Below the pieces are notes generated by a model, which ran no database searches, had not been told where the DNA came from, and was given only the letters and a program-made list of their open reading frames with translations. Position numbers and translations under genes: made by a program. Below are positions 1 through 7,550 of a stretch of 21,837 nt of DNA, piece after piece. The DNA is taken from assembly GCF_026262505.1 (NCBI RefSeq), contig NC_067206.1, positions 8,584,117-8,605,953 of the forward strand, read 5' to 3'. Source of the DNA: Trichomonas vaginalis G3. Lineage: Eukaryota > Parabasalia > Trichomonadida > Trichomonadidae. Position 1 is the first letter of the stretch; the number at the start of each line of letters is the position of its first letter.

Positions 1-87
1 TCTTATGTAGATTATGGGTGAGGTGAAGCTGACAATTGCGATCTGTGAGAAGGTTTCTTAAGAGAGAAAAAACCTTACTCAAAGAGA

Positions 88-998
88 TAGATCTTCTAAC
101 AAGAGCCCCCCTGCAGCCTCCCTTTCGTAAATGATGGTGAGCCTTGAGTGGGCTCCTAGAGAACGATAGAGATGGCTTCGCCGAACCCTATCTATTGAGA
201 TCAGGCATGGGAGCCAAAATAGAAAAGGCTCTAAACTGAGAGAGTTCTCAGGGGCCGCTGAGCGGCTTCCGTTTGCGTAGAGTGGAGTGGAGGAGCGCGG
301 TCGGGGCGCGGGCGCCCGCGCCGCGCTGACAGCACCCGCAAGAATCTTGCGCGCCGTAAGCTTTGAGTCAGCAGAGGCCAACCTCAAAATCGGCCTTCTA
401 CTCGACTGGATTCTCAAGGTCGCGCCCTGAAGGCCTCCCCCCTCGTAATGATTGGTAAAGCCTTGGGCGCCCCTCGAGACGCACCGAACCCTGGCTTCGC
501 CTCCGAATCTGTACTCAGCAGGAGCGCAAAATGCAAAAGCGGCCTCTGCGTGATCCGGCGATCCAGTGAGCCCTGAGGCCTCCCCTTCTCCGTAATGCAA
601 GTCTCGGGGAGCCTATGACCTTGAGACGATTTAGAATATGCTTTCGCCGAAATCTTTGTCAGGCAGAGGGAGAGGCCAAATGAAAAGGCCTCTACTGATG
701 GATTCTCAGGAGCCCTGAGGCCCTTTCGTAATGATTGGGAGCCTTGGGCTCCTGAGACGAAGAATGGCTTCGCCGAATCTTTGATCAGCAGAGGCCAAAT
801 GAAAAGGCCTCTGCTGATGGATTCTCAGGAGCCCTGAGGCTCCCTTTCGTAATGATTGGGAGCCTTGGGGCTCCTGAGACGAAGAATGGCTTCGCCGAAT
901 CTTTGATCAGCAGAGGCCAAATGAAAAGGCCTCTGCTGATGGATTCTCAGGAGCCCTGAGGCTCCCTTTCGTAATGATTGGGAGCCTTGGGGCTCCTG
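88..998. repeat. 122-bp palindromic repeat array, expanded and partly degraded
   Basis: About seven successive copies of the 122-bp GC-rich repeat described at 9357-9780. The last three (from 700, 819 and 941) are clean, the one from about 555 is moderately altered, and the first three (about 88-555) are heavily altered and longer than 122 bp. The copy near 555-699 carries the same CTACTGATGG variant as the first array copy of the other units, so the three upstream copies look like additional repeats. Whether the decay is biological or read error is unclear. Confidence 0.75.
305..322. repeat. 18-bp all-GC palindrome in the noisy edge
   Basis: Positions 305-322 are a perfect palindrome made only of G and C, inside a degraded 122-bp repeat copy. 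It has no counterpart in the clean arrays. In this AT-rich window it is either a real insertion or an artefact of poor consensus at the edge. Confidence 0.6.
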
Positions 999-1025
999 CA
1001 GCAGAGTATCGCTCCGCTCCATTAA

Positions 1026-1041
1026 TTTTTTTTAAAAAAAA
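1026..1041. repeat. T8A8 palindrome
   Basis: Eight T followed by eight A, directly after the GC-rich array and before a small TGCC-GTGT-GGCA hairpin (1043-1054). Recurs at 9808-9823 and 18591-18606. It marks the sharp junction between GC-rich array and AT-rich DNA. Confidence 0.85.
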
Positions 1042-1156
1042 GTGCCGTGTGGCAAATTTGTCCTGTTCCCTCTCCTAACACATAACTCCACAACTACCCA
1101 AGTACTATATTGCCACTCCTTCCCGCATTGCATTTGAGAAACATTAAAAGTGGCGA

Positions 1157-1176
1157 CAAGTGCACTTGCCATGGCA
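1157..1176. repeat. Two overlapping perfect palindromes
   Basis: CAAGTGCACTTG (12 bp, 1157-1168) overlaps TGCCATGGCA (10 bp, 1167-1176). Recurs at 9939-9958 and 18722-18741. Part of the palindrome-dense block. Confidence 0.8.
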
Positions 1177-1181
1177 TATTG

Positions 1182-1229
1182 TTGCGCGTATATACTACTT
1201 CTAATGAAAGAAGCAGTATATACGCGCAA
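1182..1229. repeat. 20-bp-stem hairpin
   Basis: An arm starting TTGCGCGTATATACT pairs with an arm ending AGTATATACGCGCAA over 20 bp with one mismatch, around the 8-nt loop TAATGAAA. Recurs at 9964-10011 and 18747-18794. Confidence 0.9.
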
Positions 1230-1249
1230 TTCGAGTGAGATTGCAGCAG

Positions 1250-1300
1250 AAAGTCGAGAAGAGAGCCCTTTCTTAAGGTTAGGACTCCCTTCTCGACTTT
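1250..1300. repeat. Hairpin with 12-bp perfect stem
   Basis: AAAGTCGAGAAG pairs perfectly with CTTCTCGACTTT; a further seven imperfect pairs (AGAGCCC against GGACTCC) can extend the stem inward. Recurs at 10032-10082 and 18815-18865. No T-run of terminator type follows. Confidence 0.85.
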
Positions 1301-1319
1301 ATTATACAATGAAATATAA

Positions 1320-1550
1320 ATCATAGTATATTTTTGTCACTTTTCACATCGTATTACCCCGATAGAAACAAAACAAAACGACTTTCTTGATATATCAATA
1401 AATGGCACGGATAATTTATTGGATGCATTGGAAAAATATTTTAATACATATCCTATTGAGCAAAATCGATTTCAAAAAGATGAAATATTAGAATGGCCCA
1501 AGTATTTAATCATACAATTAAACTTTCGTAAGACGAAATGGTGGAAGTGA
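1320..1550 (+). pseudogene. Fragment of a ubiquitin-specific protease (C19/USP)
   Basis: An open frame without an ATG, bounded by an upstream stop and a TGA at 1548-1550. It reads through segments such as NDFLDISINGTDNLLDALEK and WPKYLIIQL. This is the order expected inside a USP catalytic core: the FxDISL strand, a 'NLxDALxxYF' helix, and the 'LPxxLIIQLKRF' strand. The CxxC zinc pairs common between these segments are absent, and neither the Cys box nor the His box is present, so it cannot be an active enzyme. Resemblance ends after LIIQL at 1520, eight bases before the outer inverted repeat starts at 1528; the end of the frame, including its stop, lies in that repeat. This looks like a host gene piece cut by, or carried with, the mobile element. 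No continuation is visible beyond 4576. The family call is from motif recognition only. Confidence 0.6.
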
Positions 1551-1923
1551 AGTGATGTTGAAACCTTGATATTTCCTCGAAATTTCTACAAAACATATAT
1601 TAGACATAAAGCATATATCTTATTTTATTAAGAATGTTGAATAATAATATTATTAAATATTAAGCTTTAAAAAAGCTAATTAAATTCAAAAATGAATATA
1701 TATTATTATTGGATAAATATTAATCAGAACAAATGATTTTTTTATTAATGCTATGTAATAAACAGAAATTCATCAAAAGTGACAGCTCTCAATTTTTGAC
1801 ATTTGTAAATTCTAAATTGAATGAGAAAAATGAAATAACACTAAGCATAATACAATATTCTAGATTTAATTATAATTAGGAAAAAGTTAGTTTTGAGAGT
1901 ACTTTTCATAGGCATATAGAATG

Positions 1924-2377
1924 AAATCTTCTGAAAAATAATATCACATAAACTCATATTATTTTCTAATATATAACTATTTTATATAAAAATCAAATTC
2001 AATGATCTTAAAAGCGAAGGATAAACCTCAAAATTTACGAATATAATGAGTGGGAATATAATGCTTATCTATCATAAAACCATATGAAATATCAATTTTT
2101 GCTTTACGCCTAATTTTTGACGACAATTAGCAAAAAATGTTAAATGTTAACACTCAGTCCATTTGAATATGAAAAATAAAATTGACTTTGATTAAATGTT
2201 TTTATTTATCATGCAATTCTTCTTGCGACCAAAGATTTGAATAAAAGTTCAAAAAATAAGATAGCTTAAAAAATAATATACGGTAGTGTTTACTAATAGA
2301 TGAATAGTATATAAATTCTATTAAAATGGATTTGATCCAAAAAAATATATAAAATTTGATCATAAATAAAATCGTTT
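1924..2377. repeat. Inner terminal inverted repeat, left arm
   Basis: Pairs with 3561-4013 at about 99% identity. The differences are one substitution in AAAAGTTC/AAAATTTC, one A-run length, one A/G and one C/T. It reaches to within about 100 bp of the integrase ATG, so it probably carries part of the promoter region. Confidence 0.9.
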
Positions 2378-2435
2378 TAAATTACTTCTTCATTTAAATT
2401 ATAACAATTATTTTTGATTTTTATTTATCATCCAC

Positions 2436-2475
2436 ATTCAAATTTGAATCTTATCACAAAAGAAGGACCACTTTT
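2436..2475 (+). promoter_or_regulatory. Possible integrase leader with trichomonad-type initiator
   Basis: A TCACA at 2454-2458 fits the trichomonad Inr core TCAYW, with its A 20 bases before the ATG at 2476, the usual spacing in that group. Just upstream lies a 14-bp perfect palindrome ATTCAAATTTGAAT (2436-2449), a possible binding site for the transposon's own protein. Such a short Inr match is common by chance in AT-rich DNA, and the call assumes the host is a trichomonad. Recurs at 11218-11257 and 19999-20038. Confidence 0.3.
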
Positions 2476-3537
2476 ATGACTACTGCCAAATCTATAAACA
2501 GAGAATGGCTATTTGAAGCTAAAAGAAGAATAGAAGAAGGTGAATATTACAAAAGTGTGGGAAAGGAAGTTGAATTGGAAAATGGTAAAATTAAATTGAA
2601 TGTTGCCGAAAATACAATAAGAAGAGCATTTCAACTTCAAGAAATCGAATTACCAAAAGTTAGTCGCGGCAGAAAACCAAATCCACCAACATTTGAACAA
2701 AAACAATTAATTAATTCTTGTGTTTCACAATATAAAGGAGGAATTTCAAAAACTTATTTATTGATTAAAAGGTTTCAAAATATTGTTCAAAATCCCGATT
2801 GTGAGAAAGAAAAAGAAGAAATTGCAAAAGAATTTGAAAATATAGAAGATTTGACAAAAGATCAAATTTTTGACAATTTACAAAAAATAAAGCCTCATCA
2901 AGTGGAAAAATTTATGATGGAATCAGGTTTATCTTCAAAAAGAGATTACAAACCAGCAGATCCACCTACCAAATATCGTGCCATATCAAAGAATTTGATA
3001 TGGCACTGCGATATTCATTACCTTCACGGTAATGTTTCTTTTCCATTCTTTGCCATATTGAATGATATGACACGTAAAGTTCTCAAAACTAAATTATTGA
3101 AAAACAAGTCTTCCAACTCAACAGCGAATATTTTAAGAAAACTTTTAGAGGAGTTTATCCCTTACTGCATCTGGACCGATAACGGCGGTGAAAACCGCGG
3201 TGAATTCGGCCAGGTTATGCAGGAAAACGGAATAGTTTGGAAGCACACCTTGCCGTATATGCCAAGACAGAACGGCAAGGTGGAGCGCCTGTGGCCAAGC
3301 TTAGAAAAGTTTTTGCCAGACGAGTTGGATGATATTCAACAAATCAAGGACTCAGTTCAGCAGTTCATTGAAAAATACAACAATACACCACATTTATCTC
3401 TCGATATTAATCCAAAAACGAATAGTAATTACACTCCTAACGAATTATTCGAAGTTTCAAAATTTTGGTACGAGCCAGAAATGCAAAAATGGGAGTTATA
3501 TATCAAAGAGGAATGGGTTTTAGCAAAATTTGAATAA
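2476..3537 (+). CDS. DDE integrase/transposase (rve core)
   Basis: A 353-residue protein that should cut and join DNA ends for the element around it. Residues 1-55 form a basic helical N-terminus that may be a helix-turn-helix, with IRRAFQ near 48-53. SRGRKP (63-68) resembles an AT-hook, which would suit AT-rich inverted repeats. Residues 98-150 are charged helices. The catalytic core runs from about 170 to 305: Asp179 in IWHCDIHYLHG, Asp235 in IWTDNGGEN and Glu270 in MPRQNGKVERLW, giving a D-D-E set with 34 residues between the last two. All three are present. No HHCC zinc finger or chromodomain is visible, which separates it from typical retroviral and many Polinton integrases. The ATG at 2476 is the first in frame. 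A 140-bp stretch encoding Asp235 to Glu270 is far more GC-rich than the rest. It looks intact. Confidence 0.9.
   Translation: MTTAKSINREWLFEAKRRIEEGEYYKSVGKEVELENGKIKLNVAENTIRRAFQLQEIELPKVSRGRKPNPPTFEQKQLINSCVSQYKGGISKTYLLIKRFQNIVQNPDCEKEKEEIAKEFENIEDLTKDQIFDNLQKIKPHQVEKFMMESGLSSKRDYKPADPPTKYRAISKNLIWHCDIHYLHGNVSFPFFAILNDMTRKVLKTKLLKNKSSNSTANILRKLLEEFIPYCIWTDNGGENRGEFGQVMQENGIVWKHTLPYMPRQNGKVERLWPSLEKFLPDELDDIQQIKDSVQQFIEKYNNTPHLSLDINPKTNSNYTPNELFEVSKFWYEPEMQKWELYIKEEWVLAKFE
3246..3282. repeat. 11-bp perfect inverted repeat inside the integrase gene
   Basis: CACCTTGCCGT (3246-3256) pairs perfectly with ACGGCAAGGTG (3272-3282) around a 15-nt loop. It lies in the GC-rich part of the gene and covers the codons for the HTLPYMPRQNGKVE catalytic stretch. 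Recurs at 12028-12064 and 20809-20845. Either a chance result of codon choice or an RNA/DNA structure in the coding sequence. Confidence 0.8.
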
Positions 3538-3560
3538 TTACATCATTTTAAATGACTTCT

Positions 3561-4013
3561 AAACAATTTTATTTATGATCAAATTTTATATATCTTTTTG
3601 GATCAAATCCATTTTAATAGAATTTATATACTATTCATCTATTAGTAAACACTACCGTATATTATTTTTAAGCTATCTTATTTTTTGAAATTTTATTCAA
3701 ATCTTTGGTCGCAAGAAGAATTGCATGATAAATAAAAACATTTAATCAAAGTCAATTTTATTTTTCATATTCAAATGGACTGAGTGTTAACATTTAACAT
3801 TTTTTGCTAATTGTCGTCAAAAATTAGGCGTAAAGCAAAAATTGATATTTCATATGGTTTTATGATAGATAAGCATTATATTCCCACTCATTATATTCGT
3901 AAATTTTGAGGTTTATCCTTCGCTTTTAAGATCATTGAATTTGATTTTTATATAAAATAGTTATATATTAGAAAATAATATGAGTTTATGTGATATTATT
4001 TTTCAGAAGATTT
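3561..4013. repeat. Inner terminal inverted repeat, right arm
   Basis: Inverted partner of 1924-2377. It starts 23 bp after the integrase stop, so the 3' end of the transcript probably lies within it. Confidence 0.9.
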
Positions 4014-4576
4014 TGTGTTCTTCTTCAAAATTTTATTTTTTATTAAAAAGAATCTTTACGAAATATACATTTACTTTAATTAATATTTAAAAACGTGCTC
4101 TATCAAAAGTTCCAAAAATTCAATATTATAGCTTTTCTGAGGTGTCACTTTTGATGAATTTCTGTTTTCAACACTAGACAAAAACAATTATATTAGATGC
4201 ACATGATTAACATCTCTTGGTCTGATGATGTTTTTCAATTAAAAGATTATTATATACAGTTGAATTTACAAAATTCTTAATTCATAATTGCATGGCACAA
4301 GAGAGGTATGATCTGCTTATATGTTAATGATAGATATACCATATTATTTCCATTACTATAAATAACTTAAAGAAATATATCTTCTAAGTGTATTTTTTGT
4401 TCAATTTTGTTTGAAAAAAAAATTAAAACGCATTTCTTATCTTGTTTAGCTTTGATAAGTTGGATTAAATAATATTACTAAATACAAATCATGATAACAA
4501 TTATATATCCATGCTAAATGCCTGAAGATCTGGTGAAAATATTGAGATATGCCTCACTTCCATCATTTCGTCTTAC

Positions 4577-5295
4577 CACATAAAAATATGTGATTTTTAA
4601 AACAAGTTAGCTGATATGCTTTTAACAAAACCGAATCAAAAGTATTCAAAAAAATCTGAAATTGTAAAATATCTTAATCAAAAATAAAGGGTTGATCTTC
4701 ATTTTCGGGATTTCAAAAAAATTTGGAATTTCACCTCCCAAACACACAGATTGTCCAGTTCATTGGCATAGAGAATATCCGATTTCCAGTGTTTTACTCT
4801 GAATCTTATTAGTTAAATACCGAATTTCGAACATAAATTCATCAAAATCGAATAAAGAGACTACCAAAAACGACACAAATATAATCAAGTCACAATCATT
4901 TAACAGGAACTCCTTAAATGAAGATTTTTACAATTTTAATCTCTATATTTTAGAAAAAAATATGCTCAGTCACAAACACAATTACTATGTTATGGAACAA
5001 GGCATTGACACTCGAATCTCTGGCCAATTCGAGGAACATCCAAAATTTCAATAATCTTATCCCACAGAATCCATAGCCCAAAAACTTTAATTTGCATAGT
5101 ACATTTGAAGACGAATAATATTAGTCCAATTTTTTTTAACTTTGAAATTTTCAAAGATACAAAATTTATTACATTTAGAATTAATGCATTAATATATGCA
5201 TTTGTTCCGTACCGAAAATGAACTTTACAAAAAGTGACATGAAAAGTCTTAATTACATTAAAGCCAAATGTAAACTTCATTGAGAAAAAGCAGTT
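4577..5295. other. AT-rich spacer with no recognisable gene
   Basis: I see no coding stretch I can support on either strand. A reverse-strand open frame around 4990-5310 has no recognisable motif and overlaps the start of the transposase fossil. This spacer may hold the decayed left part of that transposon, but I could not identify its terminal repeat. Recurs at 13359-14077. Confidence 0.5.
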
Positions 5296-6622
5296 TTGTC
5301 TCGTATTCAACGTAAAATCTTCAAAAGAAGACTAAACAAAAAGTGCTACACTGATAACAAAGATGAATTTCACATGGAACGCGATGATTCAATAACTGCA
5401 GAGTTGCGACATACAATTGCGGAAAATGTATGGACAACCACATGTAATGGTGGAGAACCATCGTATCTTTCAGAGGTCGAATTACTTGATTTTTATGGTG
5501 AAATCAATCAAAGAGCAAAAGGTCTTGCATGTGAAAAGGTAATCGAAGCTTATCAGATTGCCTACGAATTACTGGAGTATAGATACAGCAGAGCTTTATA
5601 TCTAGCTGGCCTTGTTCATCCAGACGAATTTCCAACAAGAGGAAAAAGAATTGTTTACTTCGCTAGAAGTATATCTCCCCTCAAGATCATGGTTAAACAG
5701 AGTTTGCTCTGATCTCAACATTGAGATCAAAAGCTCAAAAGAAAATGAGGAAAAACGAGCAAAGTACTGTAACACAGCAACAGTTGCTAACTTCTTACAT
5801 TAATTTCAGTATACGGCAGGAATTGATCCATGGAATAAGTGGAGTATTTATGAAACATCTCTGCTTCATCAAAGCGTTACAAAGTTATCTGCACTGAAAG
5901 CAACCCTCCTTTAACCAAAGAAGAGCATGAATTTGTGCTTGTTACTAGTATCTTCCCATATAATTCTGAAGGATACCGGATGAAACCATTTATTATTGTT
6001 CCAGGAATATAAAATTGTTCACAGGAACTCCGCTCCGTGAGAGCATTCCTTACAGGACAATCTTATGGATGGATGACAAAGAAGATATGGGATATCTTTA
6101 ATTTAACTTTTATTATCGAAATCCAGAGATATCGCTCAAGTCTTGATGCTATCACAGCAGCTCAGCATAATATCGTATTCGGTGATAATCATATCAGCCG
6201 AGTAAGTTATTTTACTTGCAAACTTTTGAGTCTCTTCAGAATTGAACTCTTGACATTTCCAGCTTACTGCACAGTAGTTCTCCAGTTATTTGATGTAGGA
6301 TGTGCAGCATCTTTGAGATCAAAGAATAACAGGTTAAAATATGTTCCGCTTTACACATATGAGCAAGATAATTTATCAAATACCCCAAAACCAAGGTTAA
6401 AAATTGTAAGAATTTTAATTGATGCTTGTGATTAAGTCAATGCATCAGTATGGTATTCATCCGTGGAACCCAGATAAAGCCTTATCCAACGAATTAACAA
6501 ACAAAACATCAAACGCAATACCAAATCCCACATATATATTTAATTCTTCTTGCAAAAAATTAACATCTGACGCCGAATTACTTAAAATTGCGCAATTTGA
6601 AGCAATCAAATTCAAACATTAA
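5296..6622 (+). pseudogene. Decayed pogo/Tigger-type (DDE_1) transposase
   Basis: A dead cut-and-paste transposase of the Tc1/mariner superfamily, spread over at least three shifts of frame. Parts in order: an N-terminal helical region with GGEPSYLSEVELLDFY (about 5296-5712); a CENP-B/Tc5-type DNA-binding piece with PSRSWLNRVCSDLNIEI and EEKRAKYC (about 5612-5803); IYETSLLHQSVTKLSALKA (about 5843-5900), where the usual DET reads YET, so the first catalytic Asp is lost; TSIFPYNSEGYRMKPFIIVPG then a stop (about 5946-6010); the C-terminal core with FGDNHISR and LTFPAYCTVVLQLFDVG (6037-6435), keeping the second and third Asp; and a tail with GIHPWNPDKALSN (6419-6622). Frame changes fall near 5650, between about 5910 and 5945, and near 6430. 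The first usable ATG would be 5374. No flanking inverted repeats were identified. Confidence 0.8.
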
Positions 6623-6850
6623 ATCAAGCACTGATAGTTATTGTAACAAATATTTCGAATTATTTAGATTATTATCCTCCAAATACAAAAATTCTCAGCA
6701 AAGGGATGAAATTGAGTCAATTTAATGGAGCAAAACGAAGTGAGGTGAAATTCACCACTTTGACACCTCGTATTTTTCAGATATATCGATTAATATTGAG
6801 TTTTATTGGGATGGAAAACATACTGAAAAACCTGCAATATCAACACCTTT
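6623..6850. other. AT-rich spacer with a short palindrome
   Basis: No gene seen. GGTGAAATTCACC (around 6744-6756) is a palindrome about the central A, and GAGGTG/CACCTC can also pair around it (6742-6769). It could be the remnant of a transposon end because it lies 120 bp after the transposase fossil. A 12-base match in inverted orientation (GAATTTCACCTC) exists near 4725, too short to accept as a terminal repeat. Recurs at 15405-15632. Confidence 0.4.
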
Positions 6851-7081
6851 TTATATAATATTGAATAAATAAAAATTTGTTTTTATTTTCCAAAAAGATA
6901 TATGATACATTTTTATTATACAGGTTAAAAACTGTCTAGCTTTTGCTTTTAGTGCTCGACCAGAGGCATACATTGAAAATACAATCCTCTCCATGGTTTT
7001 TGTGTAGGATCTGATCTTCTCAAAACGATGATATTGACTATTATTATATGAATTGAATGTATTTATGAATATTTCGAAATT
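6851..7081 (-). pseudogene. Weak unclassified reading frame, possible gene remnant
   Basis: A 76-codon open stretch on the reverse strand, with its first ATG only part way in. The middle reads FEKIRSYTKTMERIVFSMYA followed by a basic GRALKAKARQF, a more balanced composition than the surrounding AT-rich noise. The last 30 codons are low-complexity. I do not recognise the family; it could be chance. Confidence 0.2.
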
Positions 7082-7240
7082 TTAATATAAATAATTTATT
7101 AAAAATAAAAATTGAACGTAAGTACAAAAAATATAATTTGAAAGCAAATTAAAAATTAACGATACGATAATTTGGAACTTTTACCTTTTGCCAATAAATA
7201 TAAAAATAAAATTTTGGGAATTGGAACTTAAGAGTAGAGA

Positions 7241-7385
7241 GACCTTTGTTGATATGTATGAGGCTATGTATTTATGTGTAGATCTGAGTAAGCTTGGTTA
7301 TCATATAGCGGTTTCTGATGAAATTGAGAACCTCGGAGACCCAAGACCTTTGTTGATATGTATGAGGCTATGTATTTGTGCGTAG
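7241..7385. repeat. 41-bp direct repeat, two copies 104 bp apart
   Basis: Units at 7241-7281 and 7345-7385, both starting GACCTTTGTTGATATG, differ at two positions. The 63 bp between them are unique. No gene is recognisable across them. Recurs at 16023-16063 and 16127-16167. Confidence 0.9.
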
Positions 7386-7550
7386 TCATTAAACCCATTC
7401 TTGCAAATTAGAATATTATTTTATTTGTTATATTGAGCTTTCTTCCTGATAATTTGCATATCTTCAAAATCATTAAAGTAAGTAAAATCAGTTGTTTTTT
7501 CGGTGATTAATCTTAATTCTTCGCATTATATTTCTTTTTTTTGAAAAATC

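Larger units (their letters stand above)
1..1025. repeat. Tail of tandem unit copy 0 (noisy)
   Basis: This stretch matches the end of the full units (about 9285-9807 and 18068-18590) but is roughly twice as long and, up to about position 620, carries many substitutions and small insertions. From about 620 it becomes clean, and from 819 it is essentially identical to the other copies. It contains the degraded hairpin seen intact at 9319-9355 and an expanded set of 122-bp repeats. No gene is supported here; the open frames on the reverse strand are by-products of the GC-rich palindromic repeat. Confidence 0.9.
1760..4167 (+). mobile_element. Integrase transposon with perfect 25-bp tips and 454-bp inner inverted repeats
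   Basis: Tips at 1760-1784 and 4143-4167 are perfect inverted repeats over 25 bp (beginning AAACAGAAATTCATC, ending GTGACA). A second pair, 1924-2377 and 3561-4013, is about 454 bp long and differs at only about four places. The 132-140 bp between tip and inner repeat are unrelated on the two sides. One gene, a DDE integrase, lies between. No capsid, polymerase B or reverse transcriptase gene is present, so this looks like a simple integrase-type DNA transposon (Ginger-like or a relative), or a short derivative that took its integrase from a Polinton. I see no convincing target-site duplication. It looks whole. Confidence 0.75.
1528..4576. mobile_element. Composite element with outer 25-bp terminal inverted repeats
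   Basis: The left end (1528-1552, starting GTAAGACGAAATG) and right end (4552-4576, read on the reverse strand) match at 23 of 25 bases in inverted orientation. The left end coincides with the loss of resemblance in the USP fragment, as expected for an insertion boundary. Inside lie two further pairs of inverted repeats and the integrase. About 210 bp (1553-1759) and 384 bp (4168-4551) separate the outer from the middle pair; these hold only AT-rich sequence with small palindromes and no gene I can support. No clear target-site duplication flanks the pair, so it could be an old element holding a nested younger one. Confidence 0.55.

Noticed and set aside
79-600. Reverse-strand frame of 173 residues at the left edge
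   Set aside because: It exists only in the noisy version of the GC-rich array; the clean copies do not preserve it.
825-1022. Reverse-strand frame of 65 residues in the 122-bp array (also 9607-9804 and 18390-18587)
   Set aside because: It is read through palindromic repeats whose period is not a multiple of three, changes frame from repeat to repeat, and has no domain.
1250-1300. Rho-independent terminator
   Set aside because: The stem is strong but no T-run follows, no gene lies upstream, and the setting is eukaryotic.
1032-1324. Two overlapping reverse-strand frames over the hairpin pair (also in copies 2 and 3)
   Set aside because: They run through palindromes and hairpin stems, show no recognisable motif and overlap each other in different frames.
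1760-4167. Full Polinton/Maverick
   Set aside because: Only an integrase is present in a 2.4-kb element; no polymerase B, ATPase, protease or capsid gene is seen.
4990-5310. Reverse-strand frame of 106 residues
   Set aside because: Low-complexity, rich in F, I and K, no motif, and partly antisense to the transposase fossil.
4725-6756. Terminal inverted repeats of the pogo-like transposon (GAATTTCACCTC match)
   Set aside because: Only about 12 bases match and the right copy is itself palindromic, so orientation cannot be decided.
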